From NCBI RefSeq assembly GCF_039527675.1, contig NZ_BAAAKI010000025.1, forward strand, positions 85,428 through 149,427: a stretch of 64,000 nt of DNA, written 5' to 3'. This DNA comes from Luteococcus sanguinis. Its GTDB lineage: Bacteria > Actinomycetota > Actinomycetes > Propionibacteriales > Propionibacteriaceae. Positions 43,805 through 51,172 of this stretch are shown here, one piece after another. The notes beneath the pieces are model-generated. The model saw only the letters and a program-made list of their open reading frames with translations, searched no databases and had not been told where the DNA came from. How positions within the stretch are numbered: position 1 is the first letter of the stretch; each line of letters opens with the position of its first letter. The translations under genes and the position numbers were made by a program.

Positions 43805-45160
43805 TCAGAGGATCGAGCTGAGGTCTGACCCGACGGTGGGATAGGCAGCAGTCATTGACTTCAGTTGACTGGTGGTCAGGTTGAGCTTCATGGCGAGGGC
43901 GATGAGATTGACGACCTCGCCGTACTCGGGGCCGAGAAGGTGCGCTCCGACAATCCGGTCGCTGGATCGGTCGACAAGGATCTTGGTGGCTGCGGTGGTC
44001 TCACCGATCCGGTAGTTGGAGTACCAGCCACTGGTGTCGCGGTAGCGGACGTCGATGTCGATGCCTTGATCGCGGGCTTCTTGTTCGAGCATCCCGACCC
44101 GAGCCACTTCGGGGATCGTGAAGACCGCCGTGGGGACACCGCTGTAGTCGGGGACGGTCGTCGAGGCCTTGAGCATGTTGGACGCGGCGACCTTGCCCTC
44201 AAACACCGCGACTGGGGTCAGCGGCATCCCCGGGGTGTTGGCGGCGTCGCCGGCGGCGTAGACGGCTGCGTTGCTGGTGCTCTGCAGGTGGGGAGAGACC
44301 CGCACTCCACGTTCGTCCCACTCGACCGCGGCGGCGTCCAGGTTGAGGCCGGCCAGCTCCGGGACTCGGCCGGCTCCGTGCACGACGAGGTCGAACCCCA
44401 CCGTCTCGGATTGACCGGATCGCTCCACACTGACCTGAAACCCTCTCCGGGACTTCTCGATCGCGGTGATCGTGGTGGAGCGCCACAACTCGATCCCAAC
44501 CTCACCGCCGCGGCTGACCAGGAGTTCGACGAGGTCGGGGTCGAACGCCTTGAGCGGCCTTGGCCCGCGGTCGAGGATGACCGGGGTGCTGCCCGCGCGT
44601 GCCGCGATGTGGGCGAACTCGAAGGAGATGAAACCGCCACCGACGAACAGGATCCGTCGCGGCAATGCGGGGAGCTCCATGAAGTCGGTGCTGTCGACCA
44701 GGTGTTCGTGACCGTGGAATTCCAGTGGCCGGGGGCGAGCGCCGGCGGCGATCAGGAAGTGTGCGGCGTGGTAGGAGATGCCCTCGATCGCCATGGTGTT
44801 CGGTCCAGTGAACCGCGCCTGGCCGTGCAGCGCGTCCACTCCGTTGCCGGAGAGTCCGTCCTCCATCCTTCTCGGGACCGGGTCGGTGAAGCCGTGCTTG
44901 TGCTGGATCAAGTCGGCCCAGTTGATCGACAGGCCGGCAGCGTCGATTCCTTTGCCCCGCATCAGTCGGGCGCTGTCGATGATCTCGGCACCGCGACGCA
45001 GGATCTTCTTCGGGTCGCACCCACGCAGTGCGCAGGTGCCGCCGTACGGAAGCGCGTCGACGATCGCGACGCGCCAGCCCGCGGCAGCACACTTGTTCGC
45101 CGCAGTCACACCAGCCATGCCCGCGCCGATCACGATCAGGTCATAGCCGGGGGTCATCAC
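43805..45160 (-). CDS. FAD-dependent pyridine nucleotide-disulfide oxidoreductase, MerA/glutathione reductase-like
   Basis: A 451-aa flavoprotein. FAD motif VIGAGMAGVTA, redox-active pair Cys43-xxxx-Cys48 in GGTCALRGCDPKK (the spacing of mercuric and glutathione reductases), an NAD motif FVGGGFISFEFA near 175, and the C-terminal dimerisation domain. The terminal active-site histidine of glutathione reductase is replaced (MTAAYPTVGSD), and there is no C-terminal vicinal Cys pair, so it is not a classic MerA. Coupled by ATGA overlap to the thioredoxin-like gene upstream, and under a MerR operator: probably reduces a thiol or metal complex. Confidence 0.82.
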   Translation of the reverse strand: MMTPGYDLIVIGAGMAGVTAANKCAAAGWRVAIVDALPYGGTCALRGCDPKKILRRGAEIIDSARLMRGKGIDAAGLSINWADLIQHKHGFTDPVPRRMEDGLSGNGVDALHGQARFTGPNTMAIEGISYHAAHFLIAAGARPRPLEFHGHEHLVDSTDFMELPALPRRILFVGGGFISFEFAHIAARAGSTPVILDRGPRPLKAFDPDLVELLVSRGGEVGIELWRSTTITAIEKSRRGFQVSVERSGQSETVGFDLVVHGAGRVPELAGLNLDAAAVEWDERGVRVSPHLQSTSNAAVYAAGDAANTPGMPLTPVAVFEGKVAASNMLKASTTVPDYSGVPTAVFTIPEVARVGMLEQEARDQGIDIDVRYRDTSGWYSNYRIGETTAATKILVDRSSDRIVGAHLLGPEYGEVVNLIALAMKLNLTTSQLKSMTAAYPTVGSDLSSIL

Positions 45161-45468
45161 GCCTCATCGCGCGAAAGACCAAGCGCTCCCCGGAGTTGCT
45201 CCAAGGAGGGCACGCCAGCCATCCCGTCAGGGGTCCGGTAGATCCGGCAGGACAATCCCACGCTCGAGCCTGGCCCAGCGAAGACATCCACACCGTCGAC
45301 CAGGATGCTCGGCGAGCCGAGGAACCGCAGCCGTTCTGCGTCTTCCAGCGTTTCGACGCGGCGATGGCTTACTACGACCCCCGGTGACTCGGCAGCGATC
45401 GCGTCAAGTCGTCGGGCGGCGATCTTCCAGTTCGGGCAGTCGTCGAAGTACAACAGTGAGACGTCCAT
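45157..45468 (-). CDS. Thioredoxin-like small protein with single active Cys
   Basis: A 103-aa thioredoxin-fold protein. The N-terminal strand MDVSLLYFDDCPNW carries one Cys (Cys11, C-P-N-W instead of CxxC) and GSPSILVDGVDV near 60 is the cis-Pro loop. Similar proteins occur beside MerR regulators and mercuric lyase genes. The following flavoprotein is a likely electron partner. The ATG lies 16 bases beyond the MerR-type operator. Confidence 0.75.
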   Translation of the reverse strand: MDVSLLYFDDCPNWKIAARRLDAIAAESPGVVVSHRRVETLEDAERLRFLGSPSILVDGVDVFAGPGSSVGLSCRIYRTPDGMAGVPSLEQLRGALGLSRDEA

Positions 45469-45483
45469 GTCCACGACGGTAAA

Positions 45484-45503
45484 CCTTGTACCGTGGTAGA
45501 AGG
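45484..45503. promoter_or_regulatory. MerR-type operator between divergent genes
   Basis: CCTTGTACCG/TGGTAGAAGG is an 8-of-10 dyad that matches the usual MerR-family operator (CCTTGTACC-N-GGTACAAGG style). It lies 20 bp before merR and 16 bp before the thioredoxin-like gene, so it can serve both directions. Confidence 0.75.
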
Positions 45504-45523
45504 TCAAGTAGGGGGCGGAAGAG

Positions 45524-45916
45524 ATGTTGATCGGTGAGCTTGCCCTGGCAACTGGGATGAGCAGGCAAACCATTCGGTTCTATGAACGCAAGGGCCTCCT
45601 GCCCGAGGCGTCCCGGGGCCCCAACGGCTACCGCGTCTACGACGATTCGACGCTCGCCCGGTTGCGCTTCGTCAATCTGGCGCAAGCAGCAGGCATGACA
45701 CTGTCCGAGATCCACCGCATCATCGAGCTTCGCGAGGACGGGATTGTCCCCTGTGCGCACGTGGTCACGCTCATCGACAACAAGCTGGTCGAAGTCCGCG
45801 CACGCATAAGACACCTTGCCGCCCTGCAAGCGGAACTCGAAGGACTACTCCAACACAGCCGCCTGCTCGACCCCGCGGACTGCGCAGACGACGACATCTG
45901 CCACATACTCACCTGA
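45524..45916 (+). CDS. MerR-family metal-responsive activator
   Basis: A 130-aa regulator. The winged helix is IGELALATGMSRQTIRFYERKGLLP (residues 3-27), followed by the dimerisation coiled coil. Cys77 (VPCAHV), Cys120 and Cys126 (DCADDDIC) occupy the positions of the metal-binding cysteines of the PbrR/ZntR/MerR subgroup, with six residues between the last two. So it should sense a soft metal, acting on the divergent thioredoxin-like/flavoprotein pair. Confidence 0.88.
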   Translation: MLIGELALATGMSRQTIRFYERKGLLPEASRGPNGYRVYDDSTLARLRFVNLAQAAGMTLSEIHRIIELREDGIVPCAHVVTLIDNKLVEVRARIRHLAALQAELEGLLQHSRLLDPADCADDDICHILT

Positions 45917-45983
45917 CCTGACTGGAAGTGTCATGGCCGTGCCACGAATCAGGAGCCGCGCCGAACCATCATCGTCTGGCGAC

Positions 45984-47123
45984 TCACCGAGCTACGGCTG
46001 AACGTCCTGTCGCAAACGCCGACATGCGTGCAGCCAGTTGAGCGTCGCGTTCGGCCGCCACATGCTGGTAGCGCATGGCCATGTTCGGCGTACTGTGTCC
46101 GATCCGCGCCTGGAGCTCGGCCAGGGTGGCTCCCAATTGCGCGGCCAGCGTCGCACTCGTATGACGCAGCCCGTGAACCGTTAAGCCAGGCATGTTGATG
46201 GCCGCCTTGCCCTTGTCGTGGGCAACCCGCAGAACGCTGTCGTTGAGCGGCGAGTGTCCATCCCTGGCCGGGAGCAGCAACGCCTCCCGATCACGCACCG
46301 GCTGGCGCGCCGCCCACTCCCGCAACGCCGGAAGGAGGTGGGGAGGGATGGATACCGACCTGACCCCGGCGTCCGTCTTGGGTGGGCCGATCAGGAGCTG
46401 CCCCTTGAGTCGCACGACGGCCTGACGGACATGCACCACACCGATGTCCAGATCTAGGTCACGAACGCGGAGCCCCCGCACCTCGCCGGAACGCAACCCG
46501 CACCAACCGGCCAGCAACAGCGGTACCCGACGCGCCTCGGGCACGGCAGCCAGGTAGCGGTTGAGCTGGTCGACGGTGAGCACGTCGATCTCCCGCGCCC
46601 GCTCCTTCTGGGTGCCCGCCTTCACCCGGCACGGGCTGACCTCCACGAGCCGCTCCTCGACGGCCTCTTTGAAGATCGATTTGAGCAGCCCGTAGGCGTT
46701 GGCCTGCTGGGTGGGCGTCGACCGCATCCCGGCATACCAGGTGGAGATCTCCGCGGCGGTGATCTCGCCCAGAGGCCGCGTGGCGAACGCCGGAAGGATC
46801 GTCAACCGGAGCAGCTTCGCGTACAGCGCCGCCGTGCCGGGTCGAATCCGGCGGCGGACCACCACGGTAGCGGCGTAATCACCCAGCAGCAGGGGCGCCT
46901 CCTGAACCTCCCGGACCTGACGGGCCGGCGGCTCCCACTCGCCGCGACTGATCATCCGTTCCTGGTCGACCAGCCACCCCTCGGCGTCGATCCGGGCGAC
47001 GAAGGTGATCGGAGCGCTGTGCCGGCTGCCGTCGGGGCCGGTGTAGCGCGCCCGGTACCGCCCACTCGGCAGCTGGCCGACCTCACCGAAGCCGCGCTTG
47101 CCCTTGGCCCGTGGTCTACCCAT
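45984..47123 (-). CDS. Tyrosine-type site-specific integrase
   Basis: A 379-aa phage-type recombinase with the N-terminal AP2-like arm-binding region (residues 1-60), a SAM-like core-binding domain (80-170) and the catalytic domain. Catalytic residues Arg211 (GLRSGE), His317-xx-Arg320 (HGLRH), His343 (GHS) and Tyr352 (MRYQH) are all present. It is transcribed away from the tRNA-Leu 3' end, into which it probably inserted the island. Helically phased repeats lie between the gene and the tRNA. Confidence 0.93.
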   Translation of the reverse strand: MGRPRAKGKRGFGEVGQLPSGRYRARYTGPDGSRHSAPITFVARIDAEGWLVDQERMISRGEWEPPARQVREVQEAPLLLGDYAATVVVRRRIRPGTAALYAKLLRLTILPAFATRPLGEITAAEISTWYAGMRSTPTQQANAYGLLKSIFKEAVEERLVEVSPCRVKAGTQKERAREIDVLTVDQLNRYLAAVPEARRVPLLLAGWCGLRSGEVRGLRVRDLDLDIGVVHVRQAVVRLKGQLLIGPPKTDAGVRSVSIPPHLLPALREWAARQPVRDREALLLPARDGHSPLNDSVLRVAHDKGKAAINMPGLTVHGLRHTSATLAAQLGATLAELQARIGHSTPNMAMRYQHVAAERDAQLAARMSAFATGRSAVAR

Positions 47124-47197
47124 GATGCGCCCCTCCCGTCACGCTTCGTAACGGGCACGAGGACGCTTGGGTGGACAGCGGGCGAAGCCGACGATGT

Positions 47198-47257
47198 TCC
47201 CCACGCCCCGGATGTCGTGGGGAATACGTGGGGAACCGTGGGGAATACGTGGGGAAT
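47198..47257. repeat. Phased integrase/excisionase arm-type repeats
   Basis: CGTGGGGAA occurs four times in direct order (47217-47225, 47228-47236, 47238-47246, 47249-47257) and once inverted (TTCCCCACG, 47198-47206). Start-to-start distances are 11, 10 and 11 bp, one helical turn, so all four lie on one face of the DNA. They are between the integrase start and tRNA-Leu, where attachment-site arms are expected. Confidence 0.8.
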
Positions 47258-47304
47258 GGGAGGCCTCTGAAGGCCATCCGTGTCCATGAGAGTCCACAAC
47301 TGAG

Positions 47305-47320
47305 AAGGACCGAAGTCCTT
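47305..47320 (-). terminator. Short hairpin beyond tRNA-Leu
   Basis: AAGGAC-CGAA-GTCCTT is a perfect 6-bp stem with a tetraloop, 43 bp past the tRNA 3' end on its strand. It may end the tRNA transcript; there is no T-run. Confidence 0.4.
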
Positions 47321-47362
47321 GTCAGAGGGGATTTGATGTAGTCAGGGGACCATACATCGTTG

Positions 47363-47445
47363 TGCGCGAGAGAGGAGTTGAACCTCCACGTCCCAAGGGA
47401 CACTGGCACCTGAAGCCAGCGCGTCTGCCATTCCGCCACTCGCGC
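47363..47445 (-). tRNA. tRNA-Leu (anticodon CAG)
   Basis: On the minus strand GCGCGAG pairs with CTCGCGC as acceptor stem, followed by a D arm, the anticodon stem CTGGC/GCCAG with loop TTCAGGT (anticodon CAG at 47412-47410), a long variable arm typical of leucine, and the T arm GGAGG-TTCAACT-CCTCT. Discriminator A, CCA not encoded. It is the likely attachment site of the island on its 3' side. Confidence 0.95.
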
Positions 47446-47601
47446 AACACCGACCTCTTGCGAAGCCAGCTGGAAGAACTTAGCACAAGCGCCGCGCCCG
47501 ACGCACATCGAGCCTGATGGGCGCCTGACGCTCGTCCCCAGAACAGCGTTACTGGACGAGCGCCCCATAACAATGGGATCAGCTACCCACAAAGGATCCC
47601 C

Positions 47602-48054
47602 ATGCGCACCGCAGCCCTGGCCATTGCCGCCGCACTTGTCCTCGTCCCCGCGACCGCCCTGCCCGCGCAGGCCGCGACGCCGGTGACCTTCACAAAGTGG
47701 GTCGCGGACCCTCCTGGTACCGACAAGTCCAACAACGCCAGCTACAACAGCGAGTACATCGTCATCAAGAATGTCAGCTCCAAGGCCGTGAGCATGACCG
47801 GCTGGACCGTGAAGGACAAGGGCAACCTGCACACCTTCGCCTTCCCGAAGAACTTCACCCTCAAGCGCGGCGCGTCCGTCACCCTGCACAGCGGGCAGGG
47901 GACCAACTCCGCGTCCCACGTCTACTTCAACTCCAAGCGCAACGGCTACGTCTGGAACAACACCGGCGACGTCGCCACCCTGCGCAAGGGCACGACGATC
48001 ATGAAGGTCTGCACCTACAAGCAGGGCGAGCGCGGCGGGGCGAAGTACTGCTGA
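47602..48054 (+). CDS. Secreted lamin-tail-domain protein
   Basis: A 150-aa protein with a Sec signal peptide (residues 1-25, cleavage near AQAAT) and one LTD Ig-like domain: NSEYIVIKNVSSKAVSMTGWTVKDKG is the signature strand pair, and TLHSGQGTNSASHVYF the second. Such domains are found in exported nucleases and surface proteins; here it stands alone and no catalytic domain is attached. Ribosome site AAAGGA. Confidence 0.85.
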   Translation: MRTAALAIAAALVLVPATALPAQAATPVTFTKWVADPPGTDKSNNASYNSEYIVIKNVSSKAVSMTGWTVKDKGNLHTFAFPKNFTLKRGASVTLHSGQGTNSASHVYFNSKRNGYVWNNTGDVATLRKGTTIMKVCTYKQGERGGAKYC

Positions 48055-48104
48055 ACCGCGACGCCGACCCGGCGCCAGTTGCCGGGGCTGGGAGAATCGA
48101 CGGC

Positions 48105-48482
48105 GTGAGCGAGACCTTCTACGACGCCGTCGGCGGCCACGAGACCTTCACGAAGCTGGTGCACCGCTTCTACGAGCAGGTCGCCGCCGACCCCGACTTC
48201 CGGGCGATGTACCCCGAACAAGACCTCGGCCCCGCCGAGGAGCGGCTGCGGATGTTCCTGGAGCAGTACTGGGGAGGCCCGACCACCTACCACGAGCAGC
48301 GCGGCCACCCACGCCTGCGGATGCGGCACAACGTCTTCCGCGTCACCCCCGCGGCCCGCGACACCTGGCTGAAGTACATGCTGACGAGCGTGGACGAACT
48401 GGAACTCGCGCCCCAGGCCGACGCCGAACTGCGGGACTACCTCACCCGCGCCGCCCACTCGCTGGTCAACACCTTCGAGTGA
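48105..48482 (+). CDS. glbO: Group II truncated haemoglobin
   Basis: A 125-aa 2/2 globin starting at GTG. Haem-site residues of the TrHbII group are visible: Tyr in HRFYEQV (B10), Trp in QYWGGP (G8) and the proximal His in GHPRLRMRH (F8). These proteins handle oxygen or reactive nitrogen species at a flavin- or membrane-linked partner. The upstream reading frame extends into the lamin-tail gene and is not used. Confidence 0.9.
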   Translation: MSETFYDAVGGHETFTKLVHRFYEQVAADPDFRAMYPEQDLGPAEERLRMFLEQYWGGPTTYHEQRGHPRLRMRHNVFRVTPAARDTWLKYMLTSVDELELAPQADAELRDYLTRAAHSLVNTFE

Positions 48483-48569
48483 CCGACGCCCTTCAGGGGA
48501 TCACTGGCAGGCAGGGATCACTTGGCAGGCAGGGGCAGCGCGCTGTCGACGACGCCCACGGCCAGTAAC

Positions 48570-49350
48570 TCACGGCTGAGGATCGGGGCGAGCGTCCCGG
48601 ACATAGGTGTTGGTCAGGTGCGAACCCTGCCGGTAGATGAGCACGTCGCCGATCACCGCCGGGCACACCTTCTGGTCCGGGCAGATCCACTGGTTCATCG
48701 AGACGAACTGCACGCCCGGGACGCGCGCACTGGCCTGCCTCAGGGCCGGCGTCCCATGCCCGTCGCTGCTGGGGAAGGAGCACTTCGAGAAGTCCTCCCC
48801 CTTGGTCTGCACCAAGCACTCGTCCACCGTCTTGCCGGCAGGGAAGTCCGTGGACGTGCTGCTCGGGTTGTCCGCGATCGTCACCACCTTCGCGCCGGTG
48901 GCCCGCAGCGCGGTGAGGGACTTCACGTAGGCGTCGATGGTGTCCTGGTCAACCTTCGCGGCGCGGAAGTTCCGGCTGCTGCGCACGCCGCTGACGATCA
49001 CCACGTCCGGGCGGTGCTCAGGGGTCTGGAGCCGGGCGATGGAGTTGCGGACGAACTCCCCGCACTCGGGGAAGGGCTTTCCGGCCTCCAGCGGGATGGC
49101 CTCGTTGAACGAGCACGAACCCTTCAGGTACAGCTCGATCCGCCAGTCGTGGACGGCACCGATCTCCGTCAGCGCGTCGACCCACTGGGTGGCCTTGGAG
49201 TCGCCGACGAGGGCCACCCGCACCGAACCGGACGAGTTGCCGACGACGCAGTCGTCGCGGGGCGTCGTCTCCCCGACACCCATCTGGCAGTCCATGCCGT
49301 AGACCGCCGGGATGTCCTTGTGGGCCAGCCTCCGGCGGGGCCGATGAGCG
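48570..49350 (-). pseudogene. Orphan SGNH domain of an OafA-type acyltransferase
   Basis: The frame encodes the periplasmic SGNH-hydrolase-like domain that normally follows an acyltransferase-3 membrane domain: DIPAVYGMDCQMG, ALVGDSKATQW (the GDS nucleophile block) and, near the C terminus, GDVLIYRQGSHLTNTY with the His block. The preceding ten transmembrane helices are missing; upstream the frame runs into the start of the MGMT gene on the other strand. An internal ATG at 49295 could yield a 241-aa free-standing SGNH protein without export signal. Most likely a truncated remnant. Confidence 0.65.
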
Positions 49351-49399
49351 CGCCCAACCACGGGCGGGCGGGAGCGCCCGCGAACCAGAAGTGACGCAC

Positions 49400-49405
49400 T
49401 AGCGT
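49400..49405 (+). promoter_or_regulatory. -10 element of leaderless promoter for the MGMT-like gene
   Basis: TAGCGT followed by seven bases and the GTG at 49413; no ribosome site. Confidence 0.55.
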
Positions 49406-49412
49406 CGGCGTC

Positions 49413-49775
49413 GTGGACGAACTGCTGGTGGAGAAGGTGCTGCGCTGCGCCGAGCTGGTGCCAGCCGGACGCGTCGCCAGCTACGGCGACGTCGCGTCCA
49501 TCGTCGGCACCGGACCACGGCTCGTCGGGCGGGTGATGGCTCAGTGGGGTTCGCAGGTCTGCTGGTGGCGCATCACCAACCACTCCGGCGACCTGCCAAG
49601 CCACCTGCTGGCCGAGGCCGAACCCCACTGGCGGGCGGAGGGCATCACGCTCAAGCCGAACGGCCGCGGCTGCCGGTTCGCCGACCACCGCGCCGACCTG
49701 GATGAGCTCAACGACCAGTGGCAGCGCGCGACCAACGACCTGACCGACCAGCGACCTGACCGACCCATGACCTGA
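49413..49775 (+). CDS. MGMT family alkyltransferase-like protein (ATL)
   Basis: A 120-aa protein related to O6-alkylguanine-DNA methyltransferase. GRVASYGDVASIVG is the DNA-binding helix and Arg-finger region, but where methyltransferases have the acceptor PCHR the sequence reads VCWWRITN, with Trp-Trp and no acceptor Cys in position. This is the hallmark of ATL proteins, which bind alkylated guanines and recruit nucleotide excision repair. GTG start with leaderless promoter. Confidence 0.88.
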   Translation: MDELLVEKVLRCAELVPAGRVASYGDVASIVGTGPRLVGRVMAQWGSQVCWWRITNHSGDLPSHLLAEAEPHWRAEGITLKPNGRGCRFADHRADLDELNDQWQRATNDLTDQRPDRPMT

Positions 49776-50019
49776 CCGACCGGTGATCCACCGAGGTTGT
49801 GGGCCCAACGGTCATAGATCAGCGCTTGGATCGTTCACAAGCCCATTTCCCCTGCCATCCCAGTGGGAATCGCACACAGCTCACGACCAACAGGCGAGCA
49901 GGAACCCACCCCAGGGGCCCAACCCGGTCAGACCGTGGTCTCAACCTGCCCTTGAAGGACTGGGGCCTTCAGCTGTTGGTCAGTAGTATCAACTGGGCCA
50001 CGCGTGGAGAGGAGGGTCC

Positions 50020-50733
50020 ATGGGACTGTTCGACAAGTTCGAGAACCGCATCGAGGGTGCCGTCAGCGGCGTCTTCGCGCGCGCGTTCAAGGGCGACGTG
50101 CAGCCCGTCGAGATCGCCCAGCGCCTCCAGCGCGAGCTCGACTCCGAGGCCAAGCTCCTCAGCCGCGACAAGCGCCTGGTGCCCAACGAGTTCACCGTCC
50201 TGCTCAGTCAGCACGACTACGACCGCCTGGTGCCCTACTCCAAGACCCTCACCGCCGAGATCGTCCCGGAGCTGCGCGAGCACGCCGCCGAGCGTCACTA
50301 CGTCTTCAATGGCCCGATCGCGATCGCCTACGAGCTCGCCCCGAACCTGCCCACCGGCCGTTTCCAGGTGCAGTCGCAGGCGATGGCTGGCATCGAGCAG
50401 GCCGACGGGCCCGCGTCCACGACGATGATCCGACGCGCCCCGCTGGTGCTCGAGGTCAACGGTGTGCGCCACCCGCTCACCCCGCCCGGCCTGGTGATCG
50501 GACGCGGTTCCGAGGCCGACCTGCGCATCAACGACCCGGGGGTCAGCCGTCGTCACGCCCAGATCCACGTCAACGGCGCCGGTGAGGAACTGGCGATCAG
50601 CATCGAGGACCTCGGCTCCACCAACGGCATCATCGTCAACGGCGCGAAGGTTGCCCACGCGAACCTGGACGACGGCTCCCGCATCGAGATCGGCTCGACG
50701 CGCATGCTCGTCCATTCGCCTGCGGGAGCGTAG
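50020..50733 (+). CDS. fhaA: FhaA: DUF3662 and FHA domain protein
   Basis: A 237-aa protein: an N-terminal DUF3662 domain (1-115, GLFDKFENRIEGAVSGVFARAFKG) and a C-terminal FHA domain (150-235, with VIGRGSEADLRINDPGVSRRHAQI and STNGIIVNG). In actinobacteria it binds phosphothreonines made by PknA/PknB and MviN to control peptidoglycan synthesis. First gene of the envelope operon; strong GAGGAGGG ribosome site. Confidence 0.94.
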   Translation: MGLFDKFENRIEGAVSGVFARAFKGDVQPVEIAQRLQRELDSEAKLLSRDKRLVPNEFTVLLSQHDYDRLVPYSKTLTAEIVPELREHAAERHYVFNGPIAIAYELAPNLPTGRFQVQSQAMAGIEQADGPASTTMIRRAPLVLEVNGVRHPLTPPGLVIGRGSEADLRINDPGVSRRHAQIHVNGAGEELAISIEDLGSTNGIIVNGAKVAHANLDDGSRIEIGSTRMLVHSPAGA

Positions 50734-50737
50734 CCCT

Positions 50738-51172
50738 TTGAGCGAAATCGTGGTCGTGGGCCTGCGGATCATCTTCCTGGCCCTGCTGTGGCTGTTCATC
50801 CTGTTCGCCGCCAATGTCATCCGCACCGACATCTTCGGCCAGCGGGTCACCCGCGCACGCACCGAGGACGTCCCGACCGGGCCGCGCCGCCTGATCGTGA
50901 CCGAGGGACGTTCCCAGGGCGCCGCCTACCGCCTCGACCAGAACCTGTTGAGCATCGGACGCGCCGCCGACTCCACCGTGCTGATCGACGACGACTACGC
51001 CTCCACCCGCCACGCGCACGTGCTGCGTGACGACCAGGACCGCTGGATCGTCGAAGACCTGCACTCCACCAACGGCACCTACGTCAACGGCCAGCGCATC
51101 GAGGCCCCGACCATCATCACGCCGGACGATGTGGTGCGCATCGGCCGCACCCAACTGCGCCTGGAGGGCTGA
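50738..51172 (+). CDS. fhaB: FhaB (FipA-partner) FHA domain protein
   Basis: A 144-aa protein with a TTG start, one N-terminal membrane helix (residues 3-25) and an FHA domain (about 65-140: LSIGRAADSTVLIDDDYASTRHA and STNGTYVNG). It reads phosphothreonine signals for cell division and wall synthesis. The start lies 4 bp after the fhaA stop with GGGAG upstream, and its stop overlaps pstP. Confidence 0.92.
   Translation: MSEIVVVGLRIIFLALLWLFILFAANVIRTDIFGQRVTRARTEDVPTGPRRLIVTEGRSQGAAYRLDQNLLSIGRAADSTVLIDDDYASTRHAHVLRDDQDRWIVEDLHSTNGTYVNGQRIEAPTIITPDDVVRIGRTQLRLEG

Larger units (their letters stand above)
34800..47400. mobile_element. Probable integrated genomic island at tRNA-Leu
   Basis: The right end is defined by a tyrosine integrase (45984-47123) next to the 3' end of tRNA-Leu(CAG), the classic arrangement for tRNA-targeted elements. 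Cargo is metal resistance, thiol-redox and nitrogen-compound genes, with an excisionase-like gene, decayed genes and long non-coding gaps. The left border is uncertain: I place it in the gene-poor zone near 34.6-34.9 kb. I could not find a second copy of the tRNA 3' end, so the extent is an inference. Confidence 0.5.

Noticed and set aside
43805..45160. Mercuric reductase (merA)
   Set aside because: The redox pair is right but there is no N-terminal HMA domain, no C-terminal vicinal Cys pair and no merT/merP/merB; called a MerA-like disulfide reductase instead.
47198..47257. Regular CGTGGGGAA repeats as a small CRISPR array
   Set aside because: Units are 9 bp with 1-2 bp between, far from repeat-spacer geometry, and no cas gene is present; phased protein sites fit better.
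49413..49775. Active O6-methylguanine methyltransferase
   Set aside because: The PCHR acceptor motif is replaced by VCWW; this is an alkyltransferase-like protein.
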